64,000 nt of DNA from Flavobacteriaceae bacterium PS02293 (GCA_029960045.1 JASCOV010000001.1:620001-684000), one strand, 5' to 3'; shown: positions 43,349 to 53,770, counted from the stretch's first letter. The notes: generated by a model not told the origin, from the letters alone. Program-made: numbers and translations.

Positions 43349-44290
43349 ATGAAATGGAAGTTGTCAGTCATCCTTATTCTTTGTTTAACGTTTTTCAAAT
43401 CTCAGAACACTATTTCCGAAGTTTCGAAAATTCCGGATGTTACTTATAAAACTTCAGATTCCATAGACCATAAACTGGATATTTATTTTCCCGAAAAATC
43501 AAATAAAAAATTTCAGGTTCTTGTTTTCCTTCACGGCGGCGGCTGGATAGGAGGCGACAAAGCCTTTCCCGAAAAGTATTATATGAATGATTTCATCCTG
43601 AAATTTGTTCAAAATGGTTACGCGGTCGTAAGTGTCAATTACACTTTATTAGATAAAAATACCAATTTCCCAAAACCTGTCGAAGATTCCAAAGAAGCTG
43701 TCAGATGGATTCGTGCAAATGCTGATAAATACAATTTTGATGAGAGAAATATCGGAATTTGGGGCGCTTCTGCCGGCGCACAAATTGGAATGGTTGCAGC
43801 TTATTCTGATGATGACCAATTCTCAGAAAACAGCAGTTTTCCAAGTTATTCTGCCAAAGTCAATTATTTTATCGATTATTTTGGACCATCGGATTTGAAC
43901 AAACTTTTGCGCACAGAAGAGGCGGGATTCAAAATTTTTATTTTCAAATTGATCTTTCCGAAAATTTATAAAATGCGTAACGATATGATTCGTGGCTTTA
44001 CAACGAAAGATATCAAAGAACAGAAACAGGAAGCGATTGATGGTCTTAAAGTCTATTCTCCAATAACTTATATCAATCAAAATTCTGTTCCTACATTAAT
44101 GATCCACGGCAACAAGGATAGAATAGTTCCATTTTCACAATCTGAAATTCTAAAGAAAAAATTGGACGAAAATAAGGTTAAAAATGAGTTAATCCCAATT
44201 GATAAAGGAGACCACGGACTGAATGAAGAATCTGACCATAAACTGATGCTGGAGAAAACATTGGAGTTTATGAAACAAAATACCCATTAA
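43349..44290 (+). CDS. Exported alpha/beta-hydrolase of the HGG esterase type
   Basis: A 313-aa protein with an N-terminal signal segment ending near FKSQ (residue 19). FLHGGGWIGGDKA gives the oxyanion HGGG at 62-65, GASAGAQIG the nucleophile Ser141, HGNKDRIVPFSQ the acid Asp and DHGLNEE the catalytic His. This pattern belongs to the BD-FAE/carboxylesterase group; a periplasmic ester, for example an acetylated sugar, is possible. It has no operon partner. Confidence 0.87.
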   Translation: MKWKLSVILILCLTFFKSQNTISEVSKIPDVTYKTSDSIDHKLDIYFPEKSNKKFQVLVFLHGGGWIGGDKAFPEKYYMNDFILKFVQNGYAVVSVNYTLLDKNTNFPKPVEDSKEAVRWIRANADKYNFDERNIGIWGASAGAQIGMVAAYSDDDQFSENSSFPSYSAKVNYFIDYFGPSDLNKLLRTEEAGFKIFIFKLIFPKIYKMRNDMIRGFTTKDIKEQKQEAIDGLKVYSPITYINQNSVPTLMIHGNKDRIVPFSQSEILKKKLDENKVKNELIPIDKGDHGLNEESDHKLMLEKTLEFMKQNTH

Positions 44291-44341
44291 TTTCCTGACA
44301 GATTTCAAGGTTTTGATAAGAGATTTTTTCCTGAATTAAAT

Positions 44342-44349
44342 TATCTTTG
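44342..44349 (+). promoter_or_regulatory. -7 element for the membrane protein/epimerase/ligase operon
   Basis: TATCTTTG matches TAnnTTTG, 12 bases before the ATG at 44362. Confidence 0.6.
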
Positions 44350-44361
44350 TAAAAATCTTTA

Positions 44362-44616
44362 ATGAAGAAATATCAGGAGACTATTTACAAGGTCATTTTG
44401 TTTTTTTCGGTTCTTGTCAATCTCTTTTTGATAGGACTTTTATTTTTTGTTCTCAGAGATTCACTTTCAGGAGCAGGAGATTACTTCTTGGAGGGCAAAA
44501 GTTTCTGGTATTTTGTAGGAATTATCGCAGCTTATTCTATTGCAAATGCTGTTTTATTAATTCAGATTTTCAGAAAAAATTCCAAAATCCAACCTCAAAT
44601 ATCTGACGCAGAATGA
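44362..44616 (+). CDS. Small two-segment membrane protein
   Basis: An 84-aa protein with two hydrophobic segments (about residues 9-32 and 47-69) and a short polar tail. No family recognised. Its stop overlaps the ATG of the epimerase-like gene by four bases, so the two are translationally coupled. It may anchor or assist the lipid-related enzymes that follow. Confidence 0.75.
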   Translation: MKKYQETIYKVILFFSVLVNLFLIGLLFFVLRDSLSGAGDYFLEGKSFWYFVGIIAAYSIANAVLLIQIFRKNSKIQPQISDAE

Positions 44617-45617
44617 TATTAATTACAGGTGCAACAGGGATTTTGGGACGTGTAATTGCTTTGGAGCTTTTGAAAAAAGGCCATAAAGTGAGAGCTACAA
44701 AACGAGTTTCCAGCAATCTCGAAGATGTCAGATTTTCTTATCAATATTACACGGACAAACCAGATTTTTATTTCGACCAGATAGAGTGGGTCAATATAGA
44801 TTTTGATGATCAGGAATCTCTGGAAAGTGCTTTACAAGGCATTGAAGAAGTTTATCATTGCGCCGCAAAAGTGAGTTTCAACCCAAGTGCAGAAAAGGAA
44901 TTGTATAAAAATAATTCAGAAGCAACGGAGAAATTACTTTTTGCAATCGATTCAAATAAAGTTAAAAAGTTTCTTTTCGTAAGTTCCATTGCGGTTTTGG
45001 ATGGATTTAATGAAAAAGGAGAAATGGATGAGAATTCTGATTTCAATGAAAAACTTCACCATTCCGATTACGCGATTTCCAAATATGTTTCCGAAATGGA
45101 AGTTTGGCGTGCACAATATGAAGGTCTTAATACTGTAATCATCAATCCTGGATTAATCATCGGTTCCGGAAACTGGAATCACAGCAGCGGAAAATTGTTC
45201 AAAGAAATGTCGAATAGTTTTACTTTTCCAGGTTCTACGGCTTATGTAGATGTGAGAGATGTGGCCAATATTGCTATTGAATTAATGGAGAAATCCATCT
45301 TTGGACAGCGCTTTATCCTGACTTCCGAGAATGTGAAATACAAACATATTGCAGACAAGGTTCGAAAATATTTCGGGAAAACACCCGCGAAAATTATATC
45401 TAATTCGATTCTTGATTTGTTGCCTTTTTTCTCTGTGATTTTTGGTTGGTTTGTTCCAATCTTGATATTAGGGAATAAAACCAATGTGGAAACCATCAAA
45501 TCAAACTCGAAAATAACAAACAAAAAAATTCGTGAAACTTTGGGTTACGAATTCATTCCTATTGATGAAAGTGTGGATTTTCATCTGAAAAACTATAAGG
45601 AATCCTTAAAATCATAA
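44613..45617 (+). CDS. NAD-dependent epimerase/dehydratase family protein
   Basis: A 334-aa extended short-chain dehydrogenase: cofactor loop GATGILG at 6-12, VYHCAAKVSFNP near residue 87, SSIAVLDG and the Tyr-x3-Lys active-site pair in DYAISKYVSE. GLNTVIINPGLIIGSG is typical of the 3-beta-HSD/dihydroflavonol reductase-like branch. A hydrophobic stretch near residue 270 (LLPFFSVIFGWFVPILIL) suggests membrane contact. Next to an acyl-CoA ligase, a lipid substrate is plausible. Confidence 0.87.
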   Translation: MILITGATGILGRVIALELLKKGHKVRATKRVSSNLEDVRFSYQYYTDKPDFYFDQIEWVNIDFDDQESLESALQGIEEVYHCAAKVSFNPSAEKELYKNNSEATEKLLFAIDSNKVKKFLFVSSIAVLDGFNEKGEMDENSDFNEKLHHSDYAISKYVSEMEVWRAQYEGLNTVIINPGLIIGSGNWNHSSGKLFKEMSNSFTFPGSTAYVDVRDVANIAIELMEKSIFGQRFILTSENVKYKHIADKVRKYFGKTPAKIISNSILDLLPFFSVIFGWFVPILILGNKTNVETIKSNSKITNKKIRETLGYEFIPIDESVDFHLKNYKESLKS

Positions 45618-45626
45618 CTATCATTA

Positions 45627-47390
45627 ATGAGCAACGTTACTAGTTTTCTTCAAAAAAACGTTACCCTATATCCAACCAACCCAGCTGTAGGCTTCAAAAA
45701 AGACCACGAATGGAAAGAGCTTGGCTGGTATCAACTCAAAAGATTGGTCTTTAAAACTGCCAACGCACTTAAAGCAAATGGCGTGAAAGAAAACGACAAA
45801 GTCTCTATTTATGCTGATAATTCTGCCGAGTGGATTATTTTTGATTTGGCGATTATGGCGATTGGTGCTGTTACAGTTCCTATTTATTCTACCAATGTCG
45901 AAGACCAAGTTGAATATATCATCAAAGATTCCGGAGCGGAAATTATTTTTGCAGGAAATCAGGAACAATACAATGTCTGTCAAAATCTTTTGAACAAAGG
46001 TTTGCCACTCAGACAGATTATTATTTCGAAAAAATACATTAAACTAAAAGAAAATTCTTCCTACTTAGAAACTTTTATTGAGTCTGCATCTGAAGATTTA
46101 GAAATTGTTGAAAGAGGAGAAGATGATTTGGCAACATTGATTTATACATCGGGAACAACCGGTGTTCCGAAAGGTGTAATGATGACACATTCCAATTTTC
46201 TAAAAGCGTTTGATGCACATATGGAATTTTTCAAATTCAAGCGTTTTGAAGACGAACATTCATTGGCATTTTTACCATTAACTCACGTTTTTGAGAGAAG
46301 CTGGACATTACTTTGTTTACATTTTGGGGCAAAAGTCAGTTTCTTGGAAAATCCAAAACTGATTGCATCTGCATTGACCGAAGTGAAACCGACAATGATG
46401 TGTTCGGTTCCAAGATTTTATCAAAAAATCTACGCTGGACTGAATGAAATGGTCAATTCAGGTTCAGATTTGAAAAAGAAAATATTCAATTGGTCGATTG
46501 AGAATGGAAGTTTGTTTTCTGAGAAAAAACGATTGAACCAAAGTATTCCTTTCGGACTTAATATTAAAAATAAAATTGCCAATGCTTTGGTTTTTGGTAA
46601 AGTAAAGAAAAAACTGGGTGGTAAACTTTGGTTTATGCCTTGTGGCGGCGCGTCTATTTCTGCTGAAGTCACTGAATTTTTTGACGCAATGGGAATTCAT
46701 ATCACAGTTGGGTACGGAATGACGGAAACGACTGCTACAATCACTGCTTTCCCTTTTACAAAATACAAATACGGAACTGCAGGAAAATTGTTAGGAGATT
46801 CTCAAATCAAGATTGGAGAAAATGATGAAATCCTCGTGAAAGGAAGCGGAATAATGAAAGGTTATTACAACAAACCGGAAGAAACGGCGAAAGTTTTTGA
46901 TAAGGATGGTTGGATGAAAACAGGCGATGCAGGAATTATTGACAGTGAAGGAAATCTTACAATTACCGACAGAATCAAAGACCTGATGAAAACTGCTAAC
47001 GGAAAATATATAGCACCGCAACCCATTGAGAATATGTTTTCCAACAACAGTTACATCAATCAAATTATGCTGATTGCCGAGGATAAACCATTCGTTTCTG
47101 CTTTGATTGTTCCGAATTTTGAAACATTAGAAGAAAAAATAAAAACTCTCGGTGTGACTTTTACCAACTGGAAAGAGGTTGTTGAAAATGAAAAGGTTCA
47201 GAAATTTTATCAGGAACTAATAGACGGAATCCAAACCAATGTATCTGGTTTTGAGAAAATAAAGAAATTTGTATTGATGTCTGCGGATTTTGAAATTCAA
47301 AATGGAGAAATTACACCAACTCTAAAAATCAAACGAAATATAGTTCTCGAAAAATATTCGGACAAAATCAATTTGATATATAATAAATAG
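45627..47390 (+). CDS. Long-chain acyl-CoA synthetase (AMP-dependent ligase)
   Basis: Activates fatty acids to acyl-CoA via an acyl-AMP. The 587 residues show the AMP-binding P-loop TLIYTSGTTGVPKGVMMTH, the adenine motif VGYGMTETTATIT, and GWMKTGDAGIIDSEGNLTITDRIKDLMKT near the hinge. The size and motifs fit the bacterial FadD15/AcsL-like branch. It starts nine bases after the epimerase-like gene and ends the three-gene operon. Confidence 0.92.
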   Translation: MSNVTSFLQKNVTLYPTNPAVGFKKDHEWKELGWYQLKRLVFKTANALKANGVKENDKVSIYADNSAEWIIFDLAIMAIGAVTVPIYSTNVEDQVEYIIKDSGAEIIFAGNQEQYNVCQNLLNKGLPLRQIIISKKYIKLKENSSYLETFIESASEDLEIVERGEDDLATLIYTSGTTGVPKGVMMTHSNFLKAFDAHMEFFKFKRFEDEHSLAFLPLTHVFERSWTLLCLHFGAKVSFLENPKLIASALTEVKPTMMCSVPRFYQKIYAGLNEMVNSGSDLKKKIFNWSIENGSLFSEKKRLNQSIPFGLNIKNKIANALVFGKVKKKLGGKLWFMPCGGASISAEVTEFFDAMGIHITVGYGMTETTATITAFPFTKYKYGTAGKLLGDSQIKIGENDEILVKGSGIMKGYYNKPEETAKVFDKDGWMKTGDAGIIDSEGNLTITDRIKDLMKTANGKYIAPQPIENMFSNNSYINQIMLIAEDKPFVSALIVPNFETLEEKIKTLGVTFTNWKEVVENEKVQKFYQELIDGIQTNVSGFEKIKKFVLMSADFEIQNGEITPTLKIKRNIVLEKYSDKINLIYNK

Positions 47391-47524
47391 CCTTTAAAAT
47401 TATCTTGTTTGTAATGATTTCTGTCTTAGATGAATTTTTTGTTAAATTTTTGACAATTGAATATTTCTAAAATTAATTAAATTTACAAACCTTATTAATA
47501 AGAATCTAATTTGAAGTTTTATAA

Positions 47525-50383
47525 ATGAATACACAACAATTCGTAAATCGCCACATCAGCCTTAATGAGTCTGATAAAGCGGAAATGCTAAAGAAAGTAG
47601 GAGCAGCGAGTATTGAAGAATTAATCTCACAAACCATTCCCGATGCCATCAGGCTGGAAAAGGATCTGGATATTTCCGAGCCACTTTCGGAGTATGAAAT
47701 GCTTTTACACTCCAAGGAATTGGCCTCTAAAAATCTGAATTTCGATAACTATATCGGTTTTGGTTATCACAATACAATCTTGCCTTCTCCAATCCAAAGA
47801 AATATTCTTGAAAACCCAAGCTGGTACACCGCTTACACGCCTTATCAGGCAGAGATTGCGCAAGGAAGATTGGAAGCTTTGCTTAATTTCCAGACTGTAG
47901 TTTCTGATTTGACAGGTTTCCCTTTGGCAAACGCTTCTCTTCTTGACGAATCTACGGCGGCAGCGGAAGCGATGCATATGTTCTTTAATAACAGAACGAA
48001 AGATCAAAAGAAAGCTAATGCAACTAAATTCTTTATTTCGGATTTAGTTCTGCCACAAACGGTTTCTGTTCTTAAAACTAAAGCAGAAGGTCTTGGAATT
48101 GATATCATTGTGGGTAATCATAGTAACCATCAGTTTAACGATTCTTACTATGGAGTTCTATTGCAATATCCGGGGAAAAACGGAATTGTTCTAGATTATA
48201 CAGATAATATTACTTATTATAAAGAATTCAATCTACAAGTTGTAGTAGCTTGTGATCCGATGGCTTTGGTAAAACTTAAATCTCCGGCTGATATGGGTGC
48301 AGATTGTGCTGTTGGAACTTCCCAAAGATTCGGGATTCCAATGGGTTACGGTGGACCTCACGCAGCATTCTTCACTTGTAAAGAGGATTATAAAAGAGAT
48401 ATTCCGGGAAGGATCATTGGGGTTTCTCAGGATATGTACGGCAAACGTGCATTGAGAATGGCTTTGCAAACAAGAGAGCAGCATATCAAAAGAGAAAGAG
48501 CAACTTCCAACATTTGTACAGCTCAAGTTCTTCTTGCAGTTATGGCGGGTATGTATGCTGTTTATCACGGCCCTAAAGGTTTGAATTATATTGCTGACCA
48601 GATTCATTTTAAGACCAATGCTTTAGGCGATGCGCTTAATATTTTAGGTTATGACATCGTGGACGAACCTGTTTTCGATACAGTGAAATTCAGATTGCAC
48701 GAGGAAGAGAAATCTTCTCTGAGAATGAAAATGAGAGACCAGAAGATCAATCTTAATTATTTCTCTCAAGGCATCGTAAGTATTTCTATCAACGAAACTA
48801 CAACTGTTGATAAATTGAACCATTTGATCGAAGCTTTTGCTCAGTTCAAAGGGAAACAAGGTTATAAAGTAAGCCTTAAAGAAGAATATTCTATTCCGTC
48901 TGAATTATTGAGAACAGATAATATTCTGGATGAAGAAGTTTTCAACAAATACCATACGGAGACAGAATTGATGCGTTACATCAAACGTCTGGAAAGAAAA
49001 GATTTATCATTAACACATTCGATGATTTCGCTTGGATCTTGTACAATGAAACTGAATGCTGCAACTCAAATGATTCCTTTATCTTGGGGAGAATGGGGTA
49101 GCGTGCATCCATTTGTGCCTACAGAGCAAGCGGGCGGTTATCAGAAAATGATCAAAGAATTGGAGAAAGATTTAGCAGAGATCACTGGTTTCGCTGGAAC
49201 TTCTCTTCAACCCAACTCTGGGGCGCAAGGCGAGTATGCCGGATTAATGGTCATCAGAGAATACCATAAAAACAGAGGTGAAGGTCACAGAAATATCGTC
49301 CTTATTCCACAATCTGCACACGGAACCAATCCGGCTTCTGCAGCGATGGCAGGAATGAAGATCGTGGTGGTGAAGAATCTTGAGAACGGAGAAATCGATT
49401 TTGAAGATTTCAAAGCGAAAACTGAGGAACATTCAACAAACTTATCTTGTGTGATGATCACTTATCCTTCGACTTACGGATTCTTCGATGCTAATATTAA
49501 GGAAATTACAAAACTGGTTCACCAGCACGGTGGACAAGTGTATATGGATGGGGCGAATATGAATGCGCAAGTTGGATTCACAAGTCCTGGGAATATCGGG
49601 GCAGACGTTTGTCACCTGAATCTTCATAAGACTTTCGCAATTCCTCACGGAGGTGGTGGTCCTGGCGTTGGTCCAATCTGTGTGGCGGAACATTTGGTTC
49701 CATTCTTACCAACCAATGCGAATATCTCAATCGGTGGAAAAGAAGCGATTGAAGGGATTTCTGCAGCACCTTATGGTTCCGGATTGATCCTGAATATCTC
49801 TTATGCTTACATCAAAATGTTGGGAACTTCAGGATTGAAAAAAGCAACTGAGCACGCAATCCTTAATGCTAATTATCTGAAAGAAATTTTAGCTGAACAT
49901 TTTCCAATCCTTTATGCTAACGACAAAGGCAGAGTAGCACACGAATGTATCGTAGATTTCCGTCAGTTCAAAACTTTGGGAATTGAAGTGGCTGATGTAG
50001 CGAAACGTTTGATGGATTACGGTTTCCACGCTCCAACAGTAAGTTTCCCTGTAGCTGGAACGTTGATGATAGAACCAACTGAATCTGAGAACAAGGATGA
50101 AATCGACCGATTTGCGGAAGCATTGATCAACATCAAAAAAGAAATTGACGAGATTGCAAACGGGGAAGCAGACAGAGAAAACAACGTTTTGAAAAATGCG
50201 CCTCACACCGAGCAATTGGTAATTTCAGATTCTTGGGACAAACCATACGGAAGAGAAAAAGCAGCATATCCATTAGAATGGGTTCGTACACATAAGTTCT
50301 TCGCAACAGTTGCAAGAATTGATGAAGCTTATGGCGACAGAAACTTGATCTGTACTTGTGAGCCGATCGAAGCATATATGTAG
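47525..50383 (+). CDS. gcvP: Glycine dehydrogenase (decarboxylating), P-protein
   Basis: PLP-dependent P-protein of the glycine cleavage system, releasing CO2 from glycine and passing the aminomethyl group to the H-protein lipoyl arm. At 952 residues it is the fused, single-chain form with two homologous halves. The cofactor lysine is Lys702 in NLHKTFAIPHGGGGPG. EKDLAEITGFAGTSLQPNSGAQGEYAGL is also typical. gcvT and gcvH are not in the window; scattered gcv genes are common in this group. Confidence 0.96.
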   Translation: MNTQQFVNRHISLNESDKAEMLKKVGAASIEELISQTIPDAIRLEKDLDISEPLSEYEMLLHSKELASKNLNFDNYIGFGYHNTILPSPIQRNILENPSWYTAYTPYQAEIAQGRLEALLNFQTVVSDLTGFPLANASLLDESTAAAEAMHMFFNNRTKDQKKANATKFFISDLVLPQTVSVLKTKAEGLGIDIIVGNHSNHQFNDSYYGVLLQYPGKNGIVLDYTDNITYYKEFNLQVVVACDPMALVKLKSPADMGADCAVGTSQRFGIPMGYGGPHAAFFTCKEDYKRDIPGRIIGVSQDMYGKRALRMALQTREQHIKRERATSNICTAQVLLAVMAGMYAVYHGPKGLNYIADQIHFKTNALGDALNILGYDIVDEPVFDTVKFRLHEEEKSSLRMKMRDQKINLNYFSQGIVSISINETTTVDKLNHLIEAFAQFKGKQGYKVSLKEEYSIPSELLRTDNILDEEVFNKYHTETELMRYIKRLERKDLSLTHSMISLGSCTMKLNAATQMIPLSWGEWGSVHPFVPTEQAGGYQKMIKELEKDLAEITGFAGTSLQPNSGAQGEYAGLMVIREYHKNRGEGHRNIVLIPQSAHGTNPASAAMAGMKIVVVKNLENGEIDFEDFKAKTEEHSTNLSCVMITYPSTYGFFDANIKEITKLVHQHGGQVYMDGANMNAQVGFTSPGNIGADVCHLNLHKTFAIPHGGGGPGVGPICVAEHLVPFLPTNANISIGGKEAIEGISAAPYGSGLILNISYAYIKMLGTSGLKKATEHAILNANYLKEILAEHFPILYANDKGRVAHECIVDFRQFKTLGIEVADVAKRLMDYGFHAPTVSFPVAGTLMIEPTESENKDEIDRFAEALINIKKEIDEIANGEADRENNVLKNAPHTEQLVISDSWDKPYGREKAAYPLEWVRTHKFFATVARIDEAYGDRNLICTCEPIEAYM

Positions 50384-50491
50384 TTATAAATTGTAACTGA
50401 TTTTGTTTAGGATCTTATGGATTACATAAGCTGAAATTTCTCAAATCTTATGCTGTGTCATTTAGATTAAATTAAATAATATTTTGATAGC

Positions 50492-50528
50492 AAAGAGTTC
50501 GATATTGTATCGGGCTCTTTCTTTTTTT
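50492..50528 (+). terminator. Rho-independent terminator downstream of gcvP
   Basis: Stem AAAGAG-tt-CGATA with loop TTG and TATCG-gg-CTCTTT, followed by a C and seven T residues. It lies about 110 bases after the gcvP stop. Confidence 0.85.
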
Positions 50529-50738
50529 GGACATACTTTGTACAATTACTTTTTCTTTTAAAAATGGTGATGAATTTTCAACATATTGGTGGCTATTTTT
50601 CCTAATTCTCCGGGTTAGAACCTTAATTCTACATTAAGATAATGCTTTTCATGCCAAAGTCTCTAAGATTTGCTATACCATCTTCAAGTATATTTTACCT
50701 TAATTTGTTTTGAATGTTTTTATGGATACTAAAATTTA

Positions 50739-50746
50739 TATATTTG
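50739..50746 (+). promoter_or_regulatory. -7 element for the choice-of-anchor L gene
   Basis: TATATTTG, 15 bases before the ATG at 50762. A TTG at 50710-50712 is 26 bases upstream, too far for a standard -33. Confidence 0.55.
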
Positions 50747-50761
50747 CTTTTTTATTGAAAA

Positions 50762-53700
50762 ATGATGAATTTATTAACAAGATTATTAACTTTAGTATTA
50801 TTTGTTTCCGTTTTTAATAGCTTGTCCTCTCAAAAAAAAAGGAAACTGCAACCAGAAATTACATCTGCTGCAAGCTACAAAGCAGGAAGTTTTATCAATG
50901 TTAATACCAGTGCTTATCCTGAGTCAGCATATTCTGTGACAGATCTTATCAAGAAAGTTTTAATTTCTGGAGGTTCTGATTGCGCAGAGCCATCTGTTAC
51001 CAATGTAAAAGTTTCGCCTGACATAACTGTTACAAACCAAAATCGCTCTTGGGGTTATTTTGAAAGAGGAACAACAAGTTTTCCTTTCAAGGATGGGATT
51101 GTATTATCTACTGGTTATGCAAGAAAAGCGGGAAACTCTATTGTAACAAGTCCATTAGGTGATATTTTGGGAACAGGAGGTGATATGGATTTGGAAAATG
51201 CAATTAGCCCCAGCCAACCCCTTTATGATGCGACTTACATCGAATTTGATTTTGTTCCTTTCAACAACCAGATTACTTTTAATTATCTTTTTGCTTCAGA
51301 AGAATATTATTCTTTTTACCCTTGCGGTGGTTATTCAGACGGTTTTGCATTGTTACTGAAAAAACAAGGTGATGCTAATTATACCAATTTGGCAGTTTTA
51401 CCAAACAATACACCTGTTAGTGTTACGAATATTGTTCCTTCAAATTATGATTGCGGACCAATAAATGCCGAATACTTCGGGGGACATAATTCAGCCAATA
51501 TCGAAACCAATTTTAATGGAAGAGTAGTTCCGTTAAAAGCAATGGCCAACGTAATTCCTGGTCAGACTTATCATTTCAAAATGGTTTTGGCAGACGCAGG
51601 AGACGAACAGTTTGATTCTGCTGTTTTTTTGGAAGCCGGATCTTTTAATATAGGTGTGCAGTTTCAAAATCAAAATGGTGAAAGTCTTTCATCTACGGTA
51701 AAGATGTGTGCTAACACGCCACAAACTTTGGTCGCAACTACTTCTATCGCAAGCCCAATCATAAAATGGTACAAGGACAATATTTTAATTTCCGGTGTTA
51801 CAGGAGATACTTATGTTGCTACAACACCTGGTATTTATAAGGTCGAAGTTTATATAGGAACTACCGCTTCGTGTGCTATTGGTAGCAAAGAGATTAATAT
51901 TCAGGAGGGTGTCATTCCGTTGGCGAAAAATACAAATTTAATTGGTTGCAGCGATACTGGAAGCGCAGTTTTTAATCTTAGAAGTGCACAGGCTCAAATT
52001 TTTTCCGATCCTGTTGCAACTTTCAAATATTATGACAACAAAGCAGATGCAGAACTCGGAAATGCAAATGTAATTCCTACCACCAATGATTACAATTCGT
52101 ATCCTTCTTCCAACAAAACGATTTATGTAAGGGTAGGAAATGGAGAATGTTTTAAGGTTGTTGAGCTTCATTTAAATATATTTCCAATACCTGTAAAACC
52201 TGTTATTTCAGCTCCAAAAACAATTTTATGTGATGGGGGAAGTATTGTTCTTACTTCCAGTTCAAATACAGGAAATATTTGGTCGACAGGAGAAACCACG
52301 AAATCCATTACCATTACGCAAGCAGGAACTTATTCAGTAAAAGTAAATAATGGAAATTGCGATTCTCCATCTTCAAATATTACAATCACCAATCAACCGG
52401 ACATTAATCTGGCAATAACAGGTGATCTTTTGTTATGTGAAAACGAAACAACGGTCATTACCTCCAGCTCTCCCACAGGAAATCTCTGGAGTAATGGACA
52501 GACAACACAAAGTATTACGGTCAACAAATCAGGAATTTACACTTTAACCGTAACAACTGCAAGTGGTTGCAAATTCATTAAATCTGTAACTGTAGCCGAT
52601 GTATTACCTATCATTTTAAAAATTGATAAACCACAAGTTATTACCTGTACGCTTCCTCAAATCATATTAGACGCAACAGCATCCAATTTCCAAACGGGAG
52701 ATACTGTTTTATGGGCTGCTTCTGCTGGAGGAAATGTTGTTTCTGGAGCTAATACTTTGACGCCCACTGTAGATGCAGCAGGTACTTATTTATTAACGCT
52801 TAAAAGAGGAAAATGTTCCAAAACAATATCTGTACAGGTCACGGAGAACAAAATAAAACCAGTAATAACGCTCACGGCAGATCGCCTTACTATCTGCGAA
52901 GGAGAAAGTGTAAAACTTACTGCACAAGGAGGTGTCAGTTATGTTTGGAATCAGTTTTCAGGTAATTCTTCAACACAAACGGTTTCGCCGCAATCAACCA
53001 CAACCTATTCTGTTTCCGGAGTTGGTACAAATGGCTGTGTTTCCTTGCCTGTTTCTATTATCATTACCGTAGTTCCAAAAATTGTTTCGGATCTGGAAGG
53101 TGGTGTTATATGTACGAATGACAAAATCACATTGGATGCAGGAGCAGGATCCAATTTTACTTATATTTGGAGTACTGGAGAAACGACACAAACCATTATT
53201 GTAGATAACACCGGAGAGTATTCTGTAATGATTTATAACGGTGTATGCTCTGATAATTTTACGGTTCAGGTCAAAGCGGCTGGTTTGCCAGTTATAAATC
53301 AAGTAATTTATCAAAATACTTCTTTGACGATAGAGGCGTCAAATCCGGGAAATGGGACTTTGGAATATTCTATAGATGATGGTGCTACGTGGCAGGATTC
53401 AAAAATGTTTTTAAACATTATTAAAAACCATTCTTACAAAATTGCGGTTCGTGTCAAAACAACCTCATGCATGGCAGAAGGAGAATATTTCACATTTAGT
53501 CTTTCGAATGTTATCACCCCGAATTCCGATGGGTACAATGATATAATCGATTTTAGCGGCATTAGCTCTTATCCCAATTTCAGTGCAAGAATTTTTGACA
53601 GATATTCTACCGAAATTTTCAAAGCAGATAAAACCAAAAAAAGTTGGGATGGAACTGCTAATTCTCGTAAATTATCCTCAGGAACCTATTGGTATATTGT

Positions 53701-53770
53701 AATCTGGGATGATCCGTTTACAAAAGTAACTCAGCAAAAAAAAGGTTGGTTTTATTTGAAAACATATTGA
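50762..53770 (+). CDS. Large surface protein: choice-of-anchor L, Ig-like repeats, T9SS type B signal
   Basis: A 1002-aa secreted protein. A signal peptide ends near SLSSQ (residue 24). Residues about 60-300 are a choice-of-anchor L domain (GIVLSTGYARKAGNS, YIEFDFVPFNNQITFNYLFASEEY, FKMVLADAGDEQFDSAVFLEAGSF). Then come several bacterial Ig/PKD-like repeats with the recurring pattern WSTGETTKSITITQAGTYSVKV. The last 85 residues are the CHU_C or gliding-motility type B sorting domain (VITPNSDGYNDIIDF ... GTYWYIVIWDD). Probably a cell-surface or matrix adhesin (inference). Confidence 0.92.
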   Translation: MMNLLTRLLTLVLFVSVFNSLSSQKKRKLQPEITSAASYKAGSFINVNTSAYPESAYSVTDLIKKVLISGGSDCAEPSVTNVKVSPDITVTNQNRSWGYFERGTTSFPFKDGIVLSTGYARKAGNSIVTSPLGDILGTGGDMDLENAISPSQPLYDATYIEFDFVPFNNQITFNYLFASEEYYSFYPCGGYSDGFALLLKKQGDANYTNLAVLPNNTPVSVTNIVPSNYDCGPINAEYFGGHNSANIETNFNGRVVPLKAMANVIPGQTYHFKMVLADAGDEQFDSAVFLEAGSFNIGVQFQNQNGESLSSTVKMCANTPQTLVATTSIASPIIKWYKDNILISGVTGDTYVATTPGIYKVEVYIGTTASCAIGSKEINIQEGVIPLAKNTNLIGCSDTGSAVFNLRSAQAQIFSDPVATFKYYDNKADAELGNANVIPTTNDYNSYPSSNKTIYVRVGNGECFKVVELHLNIFPIPVKPVISAPKTILCDGGSIVLTSSSNTGNIWSTGETTKSITITQAGTYSVKVNNGNCDSPSSNITITNQPDINLAITGDLLLCENETTVITSSSPTGNLWSNGQTTQSITVNKSGIYTLTVTTASGCKFIKSVTVADVLPIILKIDKPQVITCTLPQIILDATASNFQTGDTVLWAASAGGNVVSGANTLTPTVDAAGTYLLTLKRGKCSKTISVQVTENKIKPVITLTADRLTICEGESVKLTAQGGVSYVWNQFSGNSSTQTVSPQSTTTYSVSGVGTNGCVSLPVSIIITVVPKIVSDLEGGVICTNDKITLDAGAGSNFTYIWSTGETTQTIIVDNTGEYSVMIYNGVCSDNFTVQVKAAGLPVINQVIYQNTSLTIEASNPGNGTLEYSIDDGATWQDSKMFLNIIKNHSYKIAVRVKTTSCMAEGEYFTFSLSNVITPNSDGYNDIIDFSGISSYPNFSARIFDRYSTEIFKADKTKKSWDGTANSRKLSSGTYWYIVIWDDPFTKVTQQKKGWFYLKTY

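Larger units (their letters stand above)
50384..50761. other. Intergenic region between gcvP and the choice-of-anchor L gene
   Basis: 378 bases without a supportable gene. It holds the terminator at 50492-50528, a weak CATAAG/CTTATG hairpin near 50424-50455 and a -7 element at 50739-50746. The stretch 50530-50735 shows nothing I can name. Confidence 0.6.

Noticed and set aside
47391..47524. Glycine riboswitch upstream of gcvP
   Set aside because: The 134-base gap is AT-rich without the paired stems or conserved purine-rich core of a glycine riboswitch.
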